Shown: piece by piece, positions 17,261 to 25,304 of the stretch
Layout of the letters: each line of letters opens with the position of its first letter
Position numbering within the stretch: the first letter of the stretch is position 1
Assembly (NCBI RefSeq): GCF_010974945.1
Contig: NZ_JAAIVB010000045.1
Location: forward strand, 90,919-154,918
Direction: 5' to 3'
DNA: 64,000 bases
From: Noviherbaspirillum galbum
GTDB lineage: Bacteria > Pseudomonadota > Gammaproteobacteria > Burkholderiales > Burkholderiaceae_D
Translations under genes and position numbers: made by a program
Notes under the pieces: model-generated
The model's database searches: none
The model's input: only the letters and a program-made list of their open reading frames with translations
What the model was told of the DNA's origin: nothing

Positions 17261-18145
17261 TCATTCCAGCCGGACATGCTCGGCAAGATGATGCAGCACC
17301 GTGGCTATCCGGCGCAGGTGGCGCGACTCCGGATGCGCCAGCAGCCACAGTTCGGTGGTGCACTCCGCGATTTCCGGCGAGACCCGCTTGAGGCCGGGAT
17401 GCGGATCGGCCAGGAACATGGGCAGCAGCGCCACGCCCAGTCCGCGGGAAACGCACTCGGTGGCGGACAGGATGCTGTCGACCCGGTAGGTCGGCGCGAT
17501 CTTCGGCAGATGCTTGCGCCGCCACACGACCGACGGATGATCCGGCAGCGCGTCATCGGGCGCGATCCACGGAACGCTGCCCGCGCCTGCCTCGTCGAGC
17601 GAGCGGATGCGGCTCTTGCGCGGCGCATAGAGCGCCACCCGGATCGGCCCGAGATGGCGTCCCACCAGGTGCCCGGGCGGCTTGCGTGTGGCGCGCACCG
17701 CGATGTCGGCGTCGCGCCGGGTGAGGTTGAGAGGCTGGTTGCCCGCATGCAGATCGAATTGAAGCTGCGGATGGAGCGCGTGAAGCGAGCCCATGGCAGG
17801 CGCGACCAGGCCATGCAGGATGGTGTCGGTGGTCGTGATGCTGACCTGGCCGGACACCTGCTCCGGCGCGACCTGCAGCAGCGACCTTGCCGCCTCGATC
17901 TCGCTTTCCAGGCGCTCGCCGTGGCGGGCAAGCTCCAGCGCCATGTCGCCCGCGAGGTAGCCGGTGCGCGTGCGCTCGAAGAGCGCCTGGCCTGTGCCGC
18001 GCTCGATGCGCTGCAGGTTGCGGAACACGGTGGAACTGTCCACGCCGAGGCGTTCACCGGCGGCGGCAAGCGTGCCGCCCCGGACCAAGGCGAGCACGGT
18101 TTCCAAGTCGGACGGCGTCAAACGGTATTGCATTTTTGCAGGCAT
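17261..18145 (-). CDS. LysR-family transcriptional regulator
   Basis: About 294 residues: LTPSDLETVLALVRGGTLAAAGERLGVDSSTVFRNLQRIE is the winged HTH. The FERTRTGY wing and a periplasmic-binding-like effector domain (VSITTTDTILHGLV, GLGVALLPMFLAD) follow. Three in-frame starts exist (GTG 18154, ATG 18145, ATG 18133); the family begins near MQYRL, so 18145 or 18133 is likeliest. It is divergent from the doxX-GST unit with a near-perfect inverted repeat in between, so it probably controls those genes and itself. It lacks the usual LysR opening MDLNQL and resembles the group beginning with YRLTPSDLE. Confidence 0.85.
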   Translation of the reverse strand: MPAKMQYRLTPSDLETVLALVRGGTLAAAGERLGVDSSTVFRNLQRIERGTGQALFERTRTGYLAGDMALELARHGERLESEIEAARSLLQVAPEQVSGQVSITTTDTILHGLVAPAMGSLHALHPQLQFDLHAGNQPLNLTRRDADIAVRATRKPPGHLVGRHLGPIRVALYAPRKSRIRSLDEAGAGSVPWIAPDDALPDHPSVVWRRKHLPKIAPTYRVDSILSATECVSRGLGVALLPMFLADPHPGLKRVSPEIAECTTELWLLAHPESRHLRRIATVLHHLAEHVRLE

Positions 18146-18187
18146 GATTTGCACTCGTGCTTATTTACCTTGTAATGATGCAATCAT
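18144..18187. promoter_or_regulatory. Inverted repeat in the lysR-doxX intergenic region
   Basis: ATGATTTGCA at 18144-18153 and TGCAATCAT at 18179-18187 are inverted copies of one motif with a single-base bulge. They flank the short divergent promoter region and overlap the lysR start. This fits a LysR-controlled divergent promoter, though the arms are further apart (about 25 bp) than a single T-N11-A box. Confidence 0.4.
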
Positions 18188-18221
18188 AGACTGGGCTCTC
18201 CCATCTTCCAAGGAGAGCTCC

Positions 18222-18707
18222 ATGAATACTCTGACTTCCTCCCGCGCCGCCACGGCTTCCTCAAGCGCCACGGATGGCGGCGCCCATGCATCCACCCATG
18301 CCTCCTCCGGTCCGGCCGCGCTCGGCATCGGCCTGCTCCGCCTATCACTCGGCGTAATGTGGCTCGCGCATGCGCTGCTCAAGCTGTTCGTCTTCACGCT
18401 GCCCGGCACCGCCGCCTATTTCGAAAGCGTCGGCTTCGCGGGCTGGATGGCTTACCCAGTCTTCCTCGCCGAGCTTGTCGGCGGCCTTGCCCTTGTCATG
18501 GGTGTGTATGCCCGCCAGGCGGCATTGCTGCTGGTGCCGGTAATGGCGGTAGCGGCGTGGGTTCACCTGCCCAATGGCTGGGTGCATACCAGCGCCGGCG
18601 GCGGCTGGGAATATCCCGTCTTCCTGATCGTTGCCTCGATCGCGGTCTGGCTCGCGGGCGATGGCGCGCTTGCCCTTCGCCGCAGCAATCGCTTCACCAT
18701 CGCATGA
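18222..18707 (+). CDS. DoxX-family membrane protein
   Basis: A 161-residue protein with a low-complexity Ser/Ala/Thr N terminus (~30 residues) and then the DoxX four-helix core: GIGLLRLSLGVMWLAHALLK, FAGWMAYPVFLAELVGGLAL, QAALLLVPVMAVAAW, EYPVFLIVASIAVW. AAGGAGAG precedes the ATG. DoxX proteins are inner-membrane quinone-related or oxidoreductase-associated proteins of loosely defined role. The gene is divergent from lysR and directly coupled to a glutathione S-transferase gene seven bases downstream, so a detoxification or stress role is likely. Confidence 0.82.
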   Translation: MNTLTSSRAATASSSATDGGAHASTHASSGPAALGIGLLRLSLGVMWLAHALLKLFVFTLPGTAAYFESVGFAGWMAYPVFLAELVGGLALVMGVYARQAALLLVPVMAVAAWVHLPNGWVHTSAGGGWEYPVFLIVASIAVWLAGDGALALRRSNRFTIA

Positions 18708-18714
18708 GGAGCAA

Positions 18715-18787
18715 ATGATGACGAACCAACTTGTCCTCGTCAGCCATGCGCTCTGTCCCTACGTGCAGCGCGCGGCTATCGTCCTCC
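18715..18787 (+). pseudogene. Glutathione S-transferase, 5' fragment (split by IS element)
   Basis: GAGGAGCAA precedes two adjacent ATGs (18715, 18718). The 24 or so codons read MMTNQLVLVSHALCPYVQRA and a few more, the start of a thioredoxin-fold GST with the CPY active-site motif. At about 18787 the family match stops and an insertion begins. The frame then runs into the element and ends at 18831. Joining codon CTC (18784-18786) to GGA (19949) restores a continuous GST reading frame (AAIVL then GASDEKG), so this is the same gene as 19949-20602. Confidence 0.8.
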
Positions 18788-18900
18788 TTGACGTCCTCCT
18801 CGCCCTAAAGGATGAGGATTCCTACACCTAGCGTCGCACGTCCGCGACGGAGAATGTTTAACGCAGCATTGGTGTCACGATCATGTACACACCCGCACTC
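18788..18900 (-). ncRNA. Probable omega-RNA overlapping the tnpB 3' end
   Basis: TnpB nucleases use an RNA made from the 3' end of their own gene and the element's right end, with the guide read from the flanking DNA. Here tnpB stops 17 bases before the right end, so the scaffold must overlap the last ~100 bases of the gene. The predicted guide begins with GGAGGACGATAGCC, antisense to the GST 5' fragment. The 5' limit is a guess; no structure was computed. Confidence 0.4.
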
Positions 18901-19854
18901 ACAACACTGCCACTCTCTTATTCCAAGGTCTGCGATACCTTTCGGCCTCGAATCAGGCATGGCGCCGCAATTCGAACAGACCTGGGTGGTAAAGCTTTCG
19001 TTCACTTCCTCAAACCATGCGCCATGCTTAACAGCCTTGTACGCCAGTTGATGACGGAAGGACGACCAACCCGCATCGAGAACGGACTTGGCCAGGTTGG
19101 TTTTGGCCAGTCCTGCGGCATTTACGTTGCCCACCGCAATATAGTCAAAGTCGCGCACGATGCGATGCGAGAGTTTGTGGTGAAAGTCATTTCTGCGATT
19201 GGCAATCTTTCGATGGATTGCCTGCACGCGGTTTTTCTTTCTCGCGCGCTGGGCAACGGCAAGCGCCTTCTCCATCCCACGATAAAAGCTCTGCGCCTCG
19301 ATCTTCTCGCCAGTGGAGAACGTAGCGAAGTCCTTAAGACCCAGGTCAATGCCGACGCCACGAAGCGGTTGCCGCGCTTCGGCATCGACGGCAATTTCAA
19401 TTACGATGTTCAAGAACCAGTTGCCGCGAGCGTCTTGTGAAAAATTCGTGCCATCCTTGATCTTCCCATCAGGAAGCGGGCGGCTGTAAAAGACGCGGAA
19501 GGTGTTGCCTGCAAAGCGAAAGGCATTGCCCTCGCGTTTCAAAGCACGTCCTTTCAACGGCACCCAGCCAATATGTTTCTTGCCGCGATAGCGCAGGTGA
19601 GGGCGCTTTTTTTGCGAGCGCGACTTGGCGTACTGTTCGCACACGGCGTTAATGGTGTCCGAGTGCAGTCCCAGTTCCTTGCTCGCGCCTTTGGTCAAGT
19701 TGTTGAGATCGAACCCCGTCAGCCAGGGTCGGCCAAATCGCAAGGCGTCCTTTTGGCGATCGTTACAGTAATTCCAGACAAAATTGCATGCCCGAGCCTG
19801 CCGATTAAGCAGGCCATTCAGCGACTTCACCCGGTAACGATAGACCAAAAGCAT
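18805..19854 (-). CDS. tnpB: TnpB RNA-guided nuclease with altered RuvC-II position
   Basis: A 349-residue TnpB (OrfB), close to full length for its subgroup. The N terminus YRYRVKSLNGLLNRQARACNF and VWN are typical. RuvC-I is GIDLGLKDF (Asp170). The usual RuvC-II glutamate position reads IAVGNVNAAGL, with Gly242 instead of Glu. A glutamate is present downstream in FEEVNESFTTQVCSNCG (Glu286). The zinc knuckle is C293-x2-C296 with WQCCECG (C317/C320), and RuvC-III is DRDTNAALNIL (Asp327). TnpB groups with a relocated RuvC-II glutamate have been described, so this copy may still be active. A CTGTA-N6-TACAG dyad and a TATAAT-like hexamer lie just before the ATG. Confidence 0.85.
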   Translation of the reverse strand: MLLVYRYRVKSLNGLLNRQARACNFVWNYCNDRQKDALRFGRPWLTGFDLNNLTKGASKELGLHSDTINAVCEQYAKSRSQKKRPHLRYRGKKHIGWVPLKGRALKREGNAFRFAGNTFRVFYSRPLPDGKIKDGTNFSQDARGNWFLNIVIEIAVDAEARQPLRGVGIDLGLKDFATFSTGEKIEAQSFYRGMEKALAVAQRARKKNRVQAIHRKIANRRNDFHHKLSHRIVRDFDYIAVGNVNAAGLAKTNLAKSVLDAGWSSFRHQLAYKAVKHGAWFEEVNESFTTQVCSNCGAMPDSRPKGIADLGIREWQCCECGCVHDRDTNAALNILRRGRATLGVGILIL

Positions 19855-19948
19855 ACTGTAATTATATACAGTTATATTAACAACTGGAAGGCAACGACTG
19901 CCGCGCGGTCGGCTCCTTTCCTCCCCGGCCTACAGGCCGAGGTTTCTC

Positions 19949-20602
19949 GGAGCATCGGATGAAAAGGGCTTGCCCGACGGCGTGTCGTTCACCAGGCGCA
20001 ATATCGACCTGGCCAGCAAGCCCGCATGGTTCCTTGCCGTTTCGCCACTGGGCAAGACCCCGGTCCTGCTCGCGGACGGCGAGCCCATCTTCGAGTCCGC
20101 GGTGATCTGCGAATACCTGGAGGATGTGTACGCGCCGCGAATGCATCCCGAAGATCCGCTGCAACGCGCGCGGCACCGTGGCTGGATTGAATTCGGCTCA
20201 AGCGTGCTCAGTGCCATCGGCACGTTCTATTCCGCGCCGGACGACACGGCCCTGCAGGCAGCGGCATCCGAGTTGAGGCGCAAGTTCGGCCAGCTGGAAG
20301 CGGCGCTGGGTCCGGCGCCGTTCTTTGATGGCGAGCGGTTTTCCGTGGTCGACGCTGCCTTTGCGCCGGTGTTCCGCTACCTGGACGTGTTTGACCGGAT
20401 CGAGGATTTCGGCTGCCTTGCAGGCATGCCCAAGGTGAAGGCATGGCGATCCGCGCTGGCATCGCGCCCATCGGTCAGGATGGCCGTGGGCGCGGACTAC
20501 GGAAGCCTCTTGATGGATTTCCTGCAGCGCAGGAGATCGGCGTTGTCGGCCTTGATTGCGAGAAGGCTGGAACAAAACAACCTGGCCGCGGCAAAAGCCT
20601 GA
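19949..20602 (+). pseudogene. Glutathione S-transferase, 3' fragment (split by IS element)
   Basis: The 218 codons after the insertion carry the rest of a GST: VSFTRRNIDLASKPAWFL, SPLGKTPVLL (cis-proline loop), EPIFESAVICEYLED (glutathione-binding ES), then the helical C-terminal domain with FSVVDAAFAPVFRYL. With the 5' fragment the intact protein would have been about 242 residues, normal for the family. A TTG at 19970 could start a truncated product, but it would lack the active-site motif, so function is lost unless the element excises. Confidence 0.8.
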
Positions 20603-20679
20603 AGCAGGCTTTCATCAGGTTGAAAAGGCAGGGCCGGGCGGAAAGGACATCCCGGCCACCTGGTGGCGGCTGGTTTTCC

Positions 20680-20988
20680 TTACTTGGCTTGGCCGCTGTC
20701 CTGCGCATTGCCGGCGCCGGCCGCGCTGGAACCGGTCGTCGCGCCATTGTTCGCCCCGCTGTTGTTTGCGCCCGCATTCTGGTTCTGCTGGGCGGCCTTT
20801 TCCTTCTTGGCAGCCTTGTGATGCCCGATGGCGCAACCCGCCGCAGCGCCAACGCCGCCATGGCTTCCCGCGACATGACCGGCAACCCCGCCGACTGCTG
20901 CTCCCTTCAGGCAACCCTTGGCTGACGCTTCCTGGGACGCGGCGGCGAATGCCATCACTACCGACAAGGCGATCAATGCTTTTTTCAT
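20680..20988 (-). CDS. Small exported glycine-zipper protein
   Basis: A 102-residue protein. It has a signal peptide (MKKALIALSVVMAFAAAS, cleavage near ASA-K), then GCLKGAAVGGVAGHVAGSHGGVGAAAGC with regular Gly spacing, a glycine-zipper pattern that packs membrane helices. The C-terminal third is a low-complexity Gln/Asn/Ala/Gly tail. Two cysteines flank the zipper. Such small proteins are common in Burkholderiales periplasm or outer membrane; their function is unknown. It is convergent with the GST remnant and has its own promoter region to the right. Confidence 0.72.
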   Translation of the reverse strand: MKKALIALSVVMAFAAASQEASAKGCLKGAAVGGVAGHVAGSHGGVGAAAGCAIGHHKAAKKEKAAQQNQNAGANNSGANNGATTGSSAAGAGNAQDSGQAK

Positions 20989-21215
20989 GACAATCTCCTA
21001 TTTAAAAGTTGGTAACTCTTCGAATTGACGGAGGACTGCGGGTTCGCCCTTTTTTGTCAGAAGTTGTGACTTTTTTGATCTATTCGGGCTGCGCCGGAGG
21101 ATGTCAGCAATTTGTCAGGATCGTGTCATCCCGCCGTCAGCTTGAGATGGGACTCTTGGCCTGCCAAGCCGGTGCCTTCGGGCACCCTCACCAATCATCT
21201 TGACGGACACGGGCC

Positions 21216-21740
21216 ATGGTCGACTTTCGTTTCATGCAATTCAGCGCCGAGCGTGCCGCGCGCCACGAGAAGGCAGTACGGCTGCTGATCCTGGATTGCG
21301 CCGGGGATATCGAAGTCTGGCTCGGCAGGGACGACCTCGAGCGCCATGTCGCCAGGTATGGCCACCGTCCCGCATTCACGAAGGGCATTGCCGCCTATGG
21401 TAAATACGCAGCGCCGGATGCCGCATCTTCCGCCGGCACGCCTGCCGTCGTTCCCGTTTCCATGAAGCAGGCACCCTCTGCTTCGTCCAAGCCCAGGGTG
21501 CCGCGGCGCATCCGCATGAAGAAGACCGTGATACGCAAGGTGACCAGCGGCGCGACGCGGATCTCAAGCGACGACGACGCACCCTACATCGCCATGGCCG
21601 GCATGACGCTCCTGGCTGCATTGAATGCCGAGGGCGACATCGCCGCCGTCTTCGAAGGCGGCAAACGCTTCTACGTCCGGCCCGAAGAATTCGACGTGAT
21701 CGAATGGCGCACGGCGGACGAACTTCAGCTGCGCCAGTGA
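21216..21740 (+). CDS. Hypothetical protein, two conserved-looking halves
   Basis: A 174-residue protein with no recognised family. The first ~60 residues (RLLILDCAGDIEVWLGRDDLERHVARYG) form an alpha/beta-looking unit. A proline/serine/alanine linker and a basic stretch (PRVPRRIRMKKTVIRKV) follow. The last ~60 residues (YIAMAGMTLLAALNAEGDIAAVFEGGKRFYVRPEEF) look like a second small domain. No signal peptide or membrane helix is evident. Composition is like its neighbours, so it is probably real. It stands alone between two oppositely oriented units. Confidence 0.55.
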   Translation: MVDFRFMQFSAERAARHEKAVRLLILDCAGDIEVWLGRDDLERHVARYGHRPAFTKGIAAYGKYAAPDAASSAGTPAVVPVSMKQAPSASSKPRVPRRIRMKKTVIRKVTSGATRISSDDDAPYIAMAGMTLLAALNAEGDIAAVFEGGKRFYVRPEEFDVIEWRTADELQLRQ

Positions 21741-21926
21741 CAATGCCTTACACCTTCGCGTCAACGCCGCGCACGACCGGCCGTTGAGCCGGAAGCACAA
21801 AAAACATTCAACAAGCATCCGGCCCGATCTCGATGCCTTTGGAGACATGGCTTGGCCATCGAGGCGAGCCCGCGTCTGCGTCATGGGAATCGTGCACGGG
21901 CCGGGCATCCGCTGATAGGAGCAAGC

Positions 21927-23702
21927 ATGTCGACATGCGAACCCGTAACCAAGGCCGCGCTCGATCAAGAAGAGGGCGGCATCGCCGCGACTGACCGGGC
22001 GCGGCGAGACATCGGGCGGGCGGCGCTCGTCTCGGCTGGCGCATCCCTGGCCCTGTCCGCATGCGGCGGCGGCGGATCCTCGACCGGCGAGTCCTCCGGT
22101 TCGCCCACCCCGGCATCGAATGCTGCAAACGCAGCGAATGGGCCGGCCGCCGCAGGCGGCTCGGCCAGCCAGGCAATTACCGCAGCGGCGGCCTCGCGCT
22201 TCCTTTCGCAGGCCTCCATGGGGGCGACACGCGATGAAGTCGCCCGCGTGCAGTCGCTCGGTTTCGCGGGATGGCTCGACGCACAGTTCGCCATGTCGCC
22301 GGGCACCGGGCACTGGGACTGGATGGTTTCGCAGGGCTACGACGCTTCCACCAACAAGAACACCGAGGCAGGCTTCGACGCTTCCGCGTGGCGCATGCTG
22401 GTTTCGGCCCCGGACACCCTGCGGCAACGCGTGGCGCTCGCCCTGTCCGAAATCACGGTGGCGGCCATCGACGGCTTCGTCGGCGCAGGCTGGCGGGCGT
22501 TCTCGGCGGCGGCCTACTTCGACATCCTGCTGGCCAATGCATTCGGCAACTATCGTACGCTGCTGCAGCAGATCTCGACCAGCGCCCCGATGGGCGAATA
22601 CCTGACCTTCCGCGGAAACGTGAAATACAACGCGACGACCGGCGCCATGCCGGATGAAAACTACGCGCGCGAGGTCATGCAGCTGTTCAGCATCGGACTG
22701 CTGCAGCTCAACCCGGACGGCACGCCCAAGATGGTCAGCGGCAAGGCGCAGGAGACGTACACGCTGGATGACATCACGGGCCTTGCGCGCGTCTTTACGG
22801 GCTGGGATTACAACCTCGCCGGCGGCGACACCTCCACGCCGGACTTCAAACGGCGGGCCATGATCCAGATTCCTTCCCGCCACGAGACGGGCGAGAAGAC
22901 CTTCCTGGGAACGACCATCCCGGCAGGCACCGACGGCGCCACCAGCCTGAAGCTGGCGCTCGACTGGATCTTCGCCCATCCCAACGTCGCGCCCTTCATC
23001 AGCCGCCAGCTTATCCAGCGGCTGGTCTGCAGCAATCCGAGTCCGGCATACGTCAGCCGCGTATCGTCGGTGTTCAACGACGACGGCAACGGCGTCAAGG
23101 GCAACATGAAGGCCGTCATCAAGGCCATCCTGCTCGACGCCGAAGCGCGCGGCGATGCCGGACTGGCCGATGCCTCGTTCGGCAAGCAGCGCGAACCCAT
23201 CCTTCGGTTCACCGCATGGGCGCGCGCCTTTAACGCAAACTCCCCGAGCAACGCCTGGGCCGTCGGCAATGCCAGCGATCCGGCGACGCGGCTCGGGCAG
23301 AGCCCGCTGCGTTCCCCGTCCGTGTTCAATTTCTTCCGTCCGGGCTATGTGCCGCCCAACAGCGCGGTCGGCAATGCCGGCCTCGTGGCGCCGGAATTCC
23401 AGCTTACCAATGAGTCGACTGTCGTCGGCTATATCAACTTCATGCAGTCGGCGGTGAGCAAGGGGATCGGCGACCTCAAGGCCGATTATTCATCATTGCT
23501 GCCGCTGGCCGACAATGCGCAAGGCCTGGTCGATGAACTGAACACCGTGCTGGCCGCCGGACAGCTGTCGGCGGCCACCGTGTCCATGATCAGGTCGGCG
23601 GTTGATTCCATCACCGGAACGACCGATGCCGCGCGCGCCAACCGCATTTATGCCGCCATCGTGCTGGTGCTCGCCGCACCGGAATTCATCATCCAGAAAT
23701 GA
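21927..23702 (+). CDS. DUF1800 exported lipoprotein
   Basis: A 591-residue DUF1800 protein. TAGGAG precedes the ATG at 21927, which begins an N terminus with RRDIGRAALVSAGASLALSAC: twin-arginine-like followed by a lipobox with Cys, then a Gly/Ser linker. The DUF1800 body follows (RFLSQASMGATRDEV, FRGNVKYNATTGAMPDENYAREVMQLFSIGL, the family's strongest motif, and LARVFTGWDYN). It pairs with the DUF1501 gene nine bases downstream. The two families occur together widely in bacteria, are exported, and have no settled function; a link to extracellular sulfatase-like or polysaccharide work has been suggested for DUF1501. Confidence 0.85.
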   Translation: MSTCEPVTKAALDQEEGGIAATDRARRDIGRAALVSAGASLALSACGGGGSSTGESSGSPTPASNAANAANGPAAAGGSASQAITAAAASRFLSQASMGATRDEVARVQSLGFAGWLDAQFAMSPGTGHWDWMVSQGYDASTNKNTEAGFDASAWRMLVSAPDTLRQRVALALSEITVAAIDGFVGAGWRAFSAAAYFDILLANAFGNYRTLLQQISTSAPMGEYLTFRGNVKYNATTGAMPDENYAREVMQLFSIGLLQLNPDGTPKMVSGKAQETYTLDDITGLARVFTGWDYNLAGGDTSTPDFKRRAMIQIPSRHETGEKTFLGTTIPAGTDGATSLKLALDWIFAHPNVAPFISRQLIQRLVCSNPSPAYVSRVSSVFNDDGNGVKGNMKAVIKAILLDAEARGDAGLADASFGKQREPILRFTAWARAFNANSPSNAWAVGNASDPATRLGQSPLRSPSVFNFFRPGYVPPNSAVGNAGLVAPEFQLTNESTVVGYINFMQSAVSKGIGDLKADYSSLLPLADNAQGLVDELNTVLAAGQLSAATVSMIRSAVDSITGTTDAARANRIYAAIVLVLAAPEFIIQK

Positions 23703-23711
23703 GGGCCAGCC

Positions 23712-25112
23712 ATGGACCGATCACCCAAGTTTAACCAGTCGCGCCGCGCCTTCCTGCGCCGCGCCGCCACCTTGTCGGCCGCCGGCGTCGCCGCGCCCTG
23801 GGCCTTGAATCTCGCCGCCATTGCCGAGGCCAGCGCTGCCACGGCAACCGACTACAAGGCGCTGGTGTGCGTCTTCATGTATGGCGGCAATGATTACGCC
23901 AACACCCTGGTTCCCTACGACAGCGACAACTACACCCGTTACCAGCAGCTGCGTCCGACGCTGGCCTATGCGCGCGCCGACCTTGCGGCAACGGCGCTGC
24001 AGCCCGCGAGTGATCCGCGCGACTCCGCCGGGTTCGCGCACCAGTATGCCCTGGCGCCGGAACTGTCGCCCCTGTTCCCGCTGTTCGGCAGCGGACAGAT
24101 GGCCGTGCTGCTGAACGTCGGCACGCTGGTGCAGCCGACGACCAAGCTGCAATACACCAACAAGACGGCCGCCTTGCCGCCCAAGCTGTTTTCCCACAAT
24201 GACCAGCAATCGTTCTGGCAGTCGTCCGCGACGGAAGGCGCGACCTCGGGTTGGGGCGGGCGCATGGGCGACCTGTTCGAGGCGGGCAACGGCAATGCCA
24301 CCTTCACCTGCGTGAACGTGTCGGGCAATGCGGTATATCTTTCGGGAAAGACCGCGGTGCAATACCAGGTATCGACGACTGGCTCGGTGCCGCTCAATGG
24401 CATCAAGACGCCGCTCTTCGGTTCCGCCGCCTGTTCGGATGCCTTGCGCAACCTCACCACCCAGCCGCGCGCGCATCTGCTCGAGAACGAATACAACCGC
24501 GTCATGCAGCGCTCTATCAATGCAAACCAGGTGCTGTCCGGCAGCCTTGCCTCGGCACCGGCCATCACGACCGCTTTTCCCGCTTCCAACACCCTGGCGG
24601 ACCAGCTCAAGATGGTGGCGCGCATGATCTCGGTCGCCGGTTCGCTTGGCATCAAGCGGCAGGTCTTCTTCGTGTCGCTCAACGGCTTCGATACGCATGA
24701 CGGCCTGCTGACGGTGCACCCGGGGCTGCTGACGAAGGTGGCTTCAGCCATGACGGCGTTCTACAACGCCACCGTCGAGCTTGGCGTGGCCGGCAACGTC
24801 ACGACCTTCACCGCTTCCGATTTCGGACGCACCCTCAGCGGCAACAACGACGGTTCCGACCACGGCTGGGGCAGCATGCATTTCGTCCTGGGAGGCGCGG
24901 TCAACGGCAACCGTTACTACGGCACGGCGCCGGTCGTCGCCAGCAACGGACCGGACGACGTGGGACAGGGCCGGCTGCTGCCCACTACCTCGGTCGACCA
25001 GTACGGCGCCACGCTCGGCAAGTGGATGGGTATGAGCGATTCGGACCTGCTTACCGTGCTGCCCAGCCTCGCCAATTACAACCTGTCGAGCCGGACGCTG
25101 GGATTCGTTTAG
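23712..25112 (+). CDS. DUF1501 exported protein (Tat substrate)
   Basis: A 466-residue DUF1501 protein. The N terminus has the twin-arginine motif SRRAFLRR and a hydrophobic core ending near SAATATD. The body includes CVFMYGGNDYANTLVPYD, SHNDQQSFWQ, GFDTHDGL and TASDFGRTLSGNNDGSDHGWG, typical of this alkaline-phosphatase-superfamily-related group with likely metal-binding Asp and His residues. It is the second gene of the DUF1800-DUF1501 operon and is probably folded before export. Confidence 0.85.
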   Translation: MDRSPKFNQSRRAFLRRAATLSAAGVAAPWALNLAAIAEASAATATDYKALVCVFMYGGNDYANTLVPYDSDNYTRYQQLRPTLAYARADLAATALQPASDPRDSAGFAHQYALAPELSPLFPLFGSGQMAVLLNVGTLVQPTTKLQYTNKTAALPPKLFSHNDQQSFWQSSATEGATSGWGGRMGDLFEAGNGNATFTCVNVSGNAVYLSGKTAVQYQVSTTGSVPLNGIKTPLFGSAACSDALRNLTTQPRAHLLENEYNRVMQRSINANQVLSGSLASAPAITTAFPASNTLADQLKMVARMISVAGSLGIKRQVFFVSLNGFDTHDGLLTVHPGLLTKVASAMTAFYNATVELGVAGNVTTFTASDFGRTLSGNNDGSDHGWGSMHFVLGGAVNGNRYYGTAPVVASNGPDDVGQGRLLPTTSVDQYGATLGKWMGMSDSDLLTVLPSLANYNLSSRTLGFV

Positions 25113-25304
25113 ATTTTCGCCAGGATGGCTTCGACATGAATGCGCTTTCGCGAGTGGCCTCGCATAGTTACTGGACCTGACTGACTTCGCGCCACGGTTC
25201 CCGCAACTGGCGTTTTGACTTTTGTCCAGCCATCCATGCGCCTGCTTTGGCCAAGAGCGCTCAATGCTATTACATCGCTCCTCTTCAAACCGAGATGGCG
25301 GTCG

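Larger units (their letters stand above)
18788..19948 (-). mobile_element. tnpB-only IS200/IS605-type element inserted in a GST gene
   Basis: An insertion of about 1.16 kb splits the GST gene. On the minus strand it has tnpB and a right end that reads GAGGACGTCAA (boundary at 18788), the well-known terminal form of IS605/IS1341-type elements. At the other end, near 19922-19948, a GGCCTGTAGGCC hairpin with CTCGG/CCGGGG arms lies just inside the junction. There is no tnpA, so the element cannot move by itself. No target duplication is seen, as expected for this family. The exact boundaries may be off by a few bases at each end. Confidence 0.78.
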
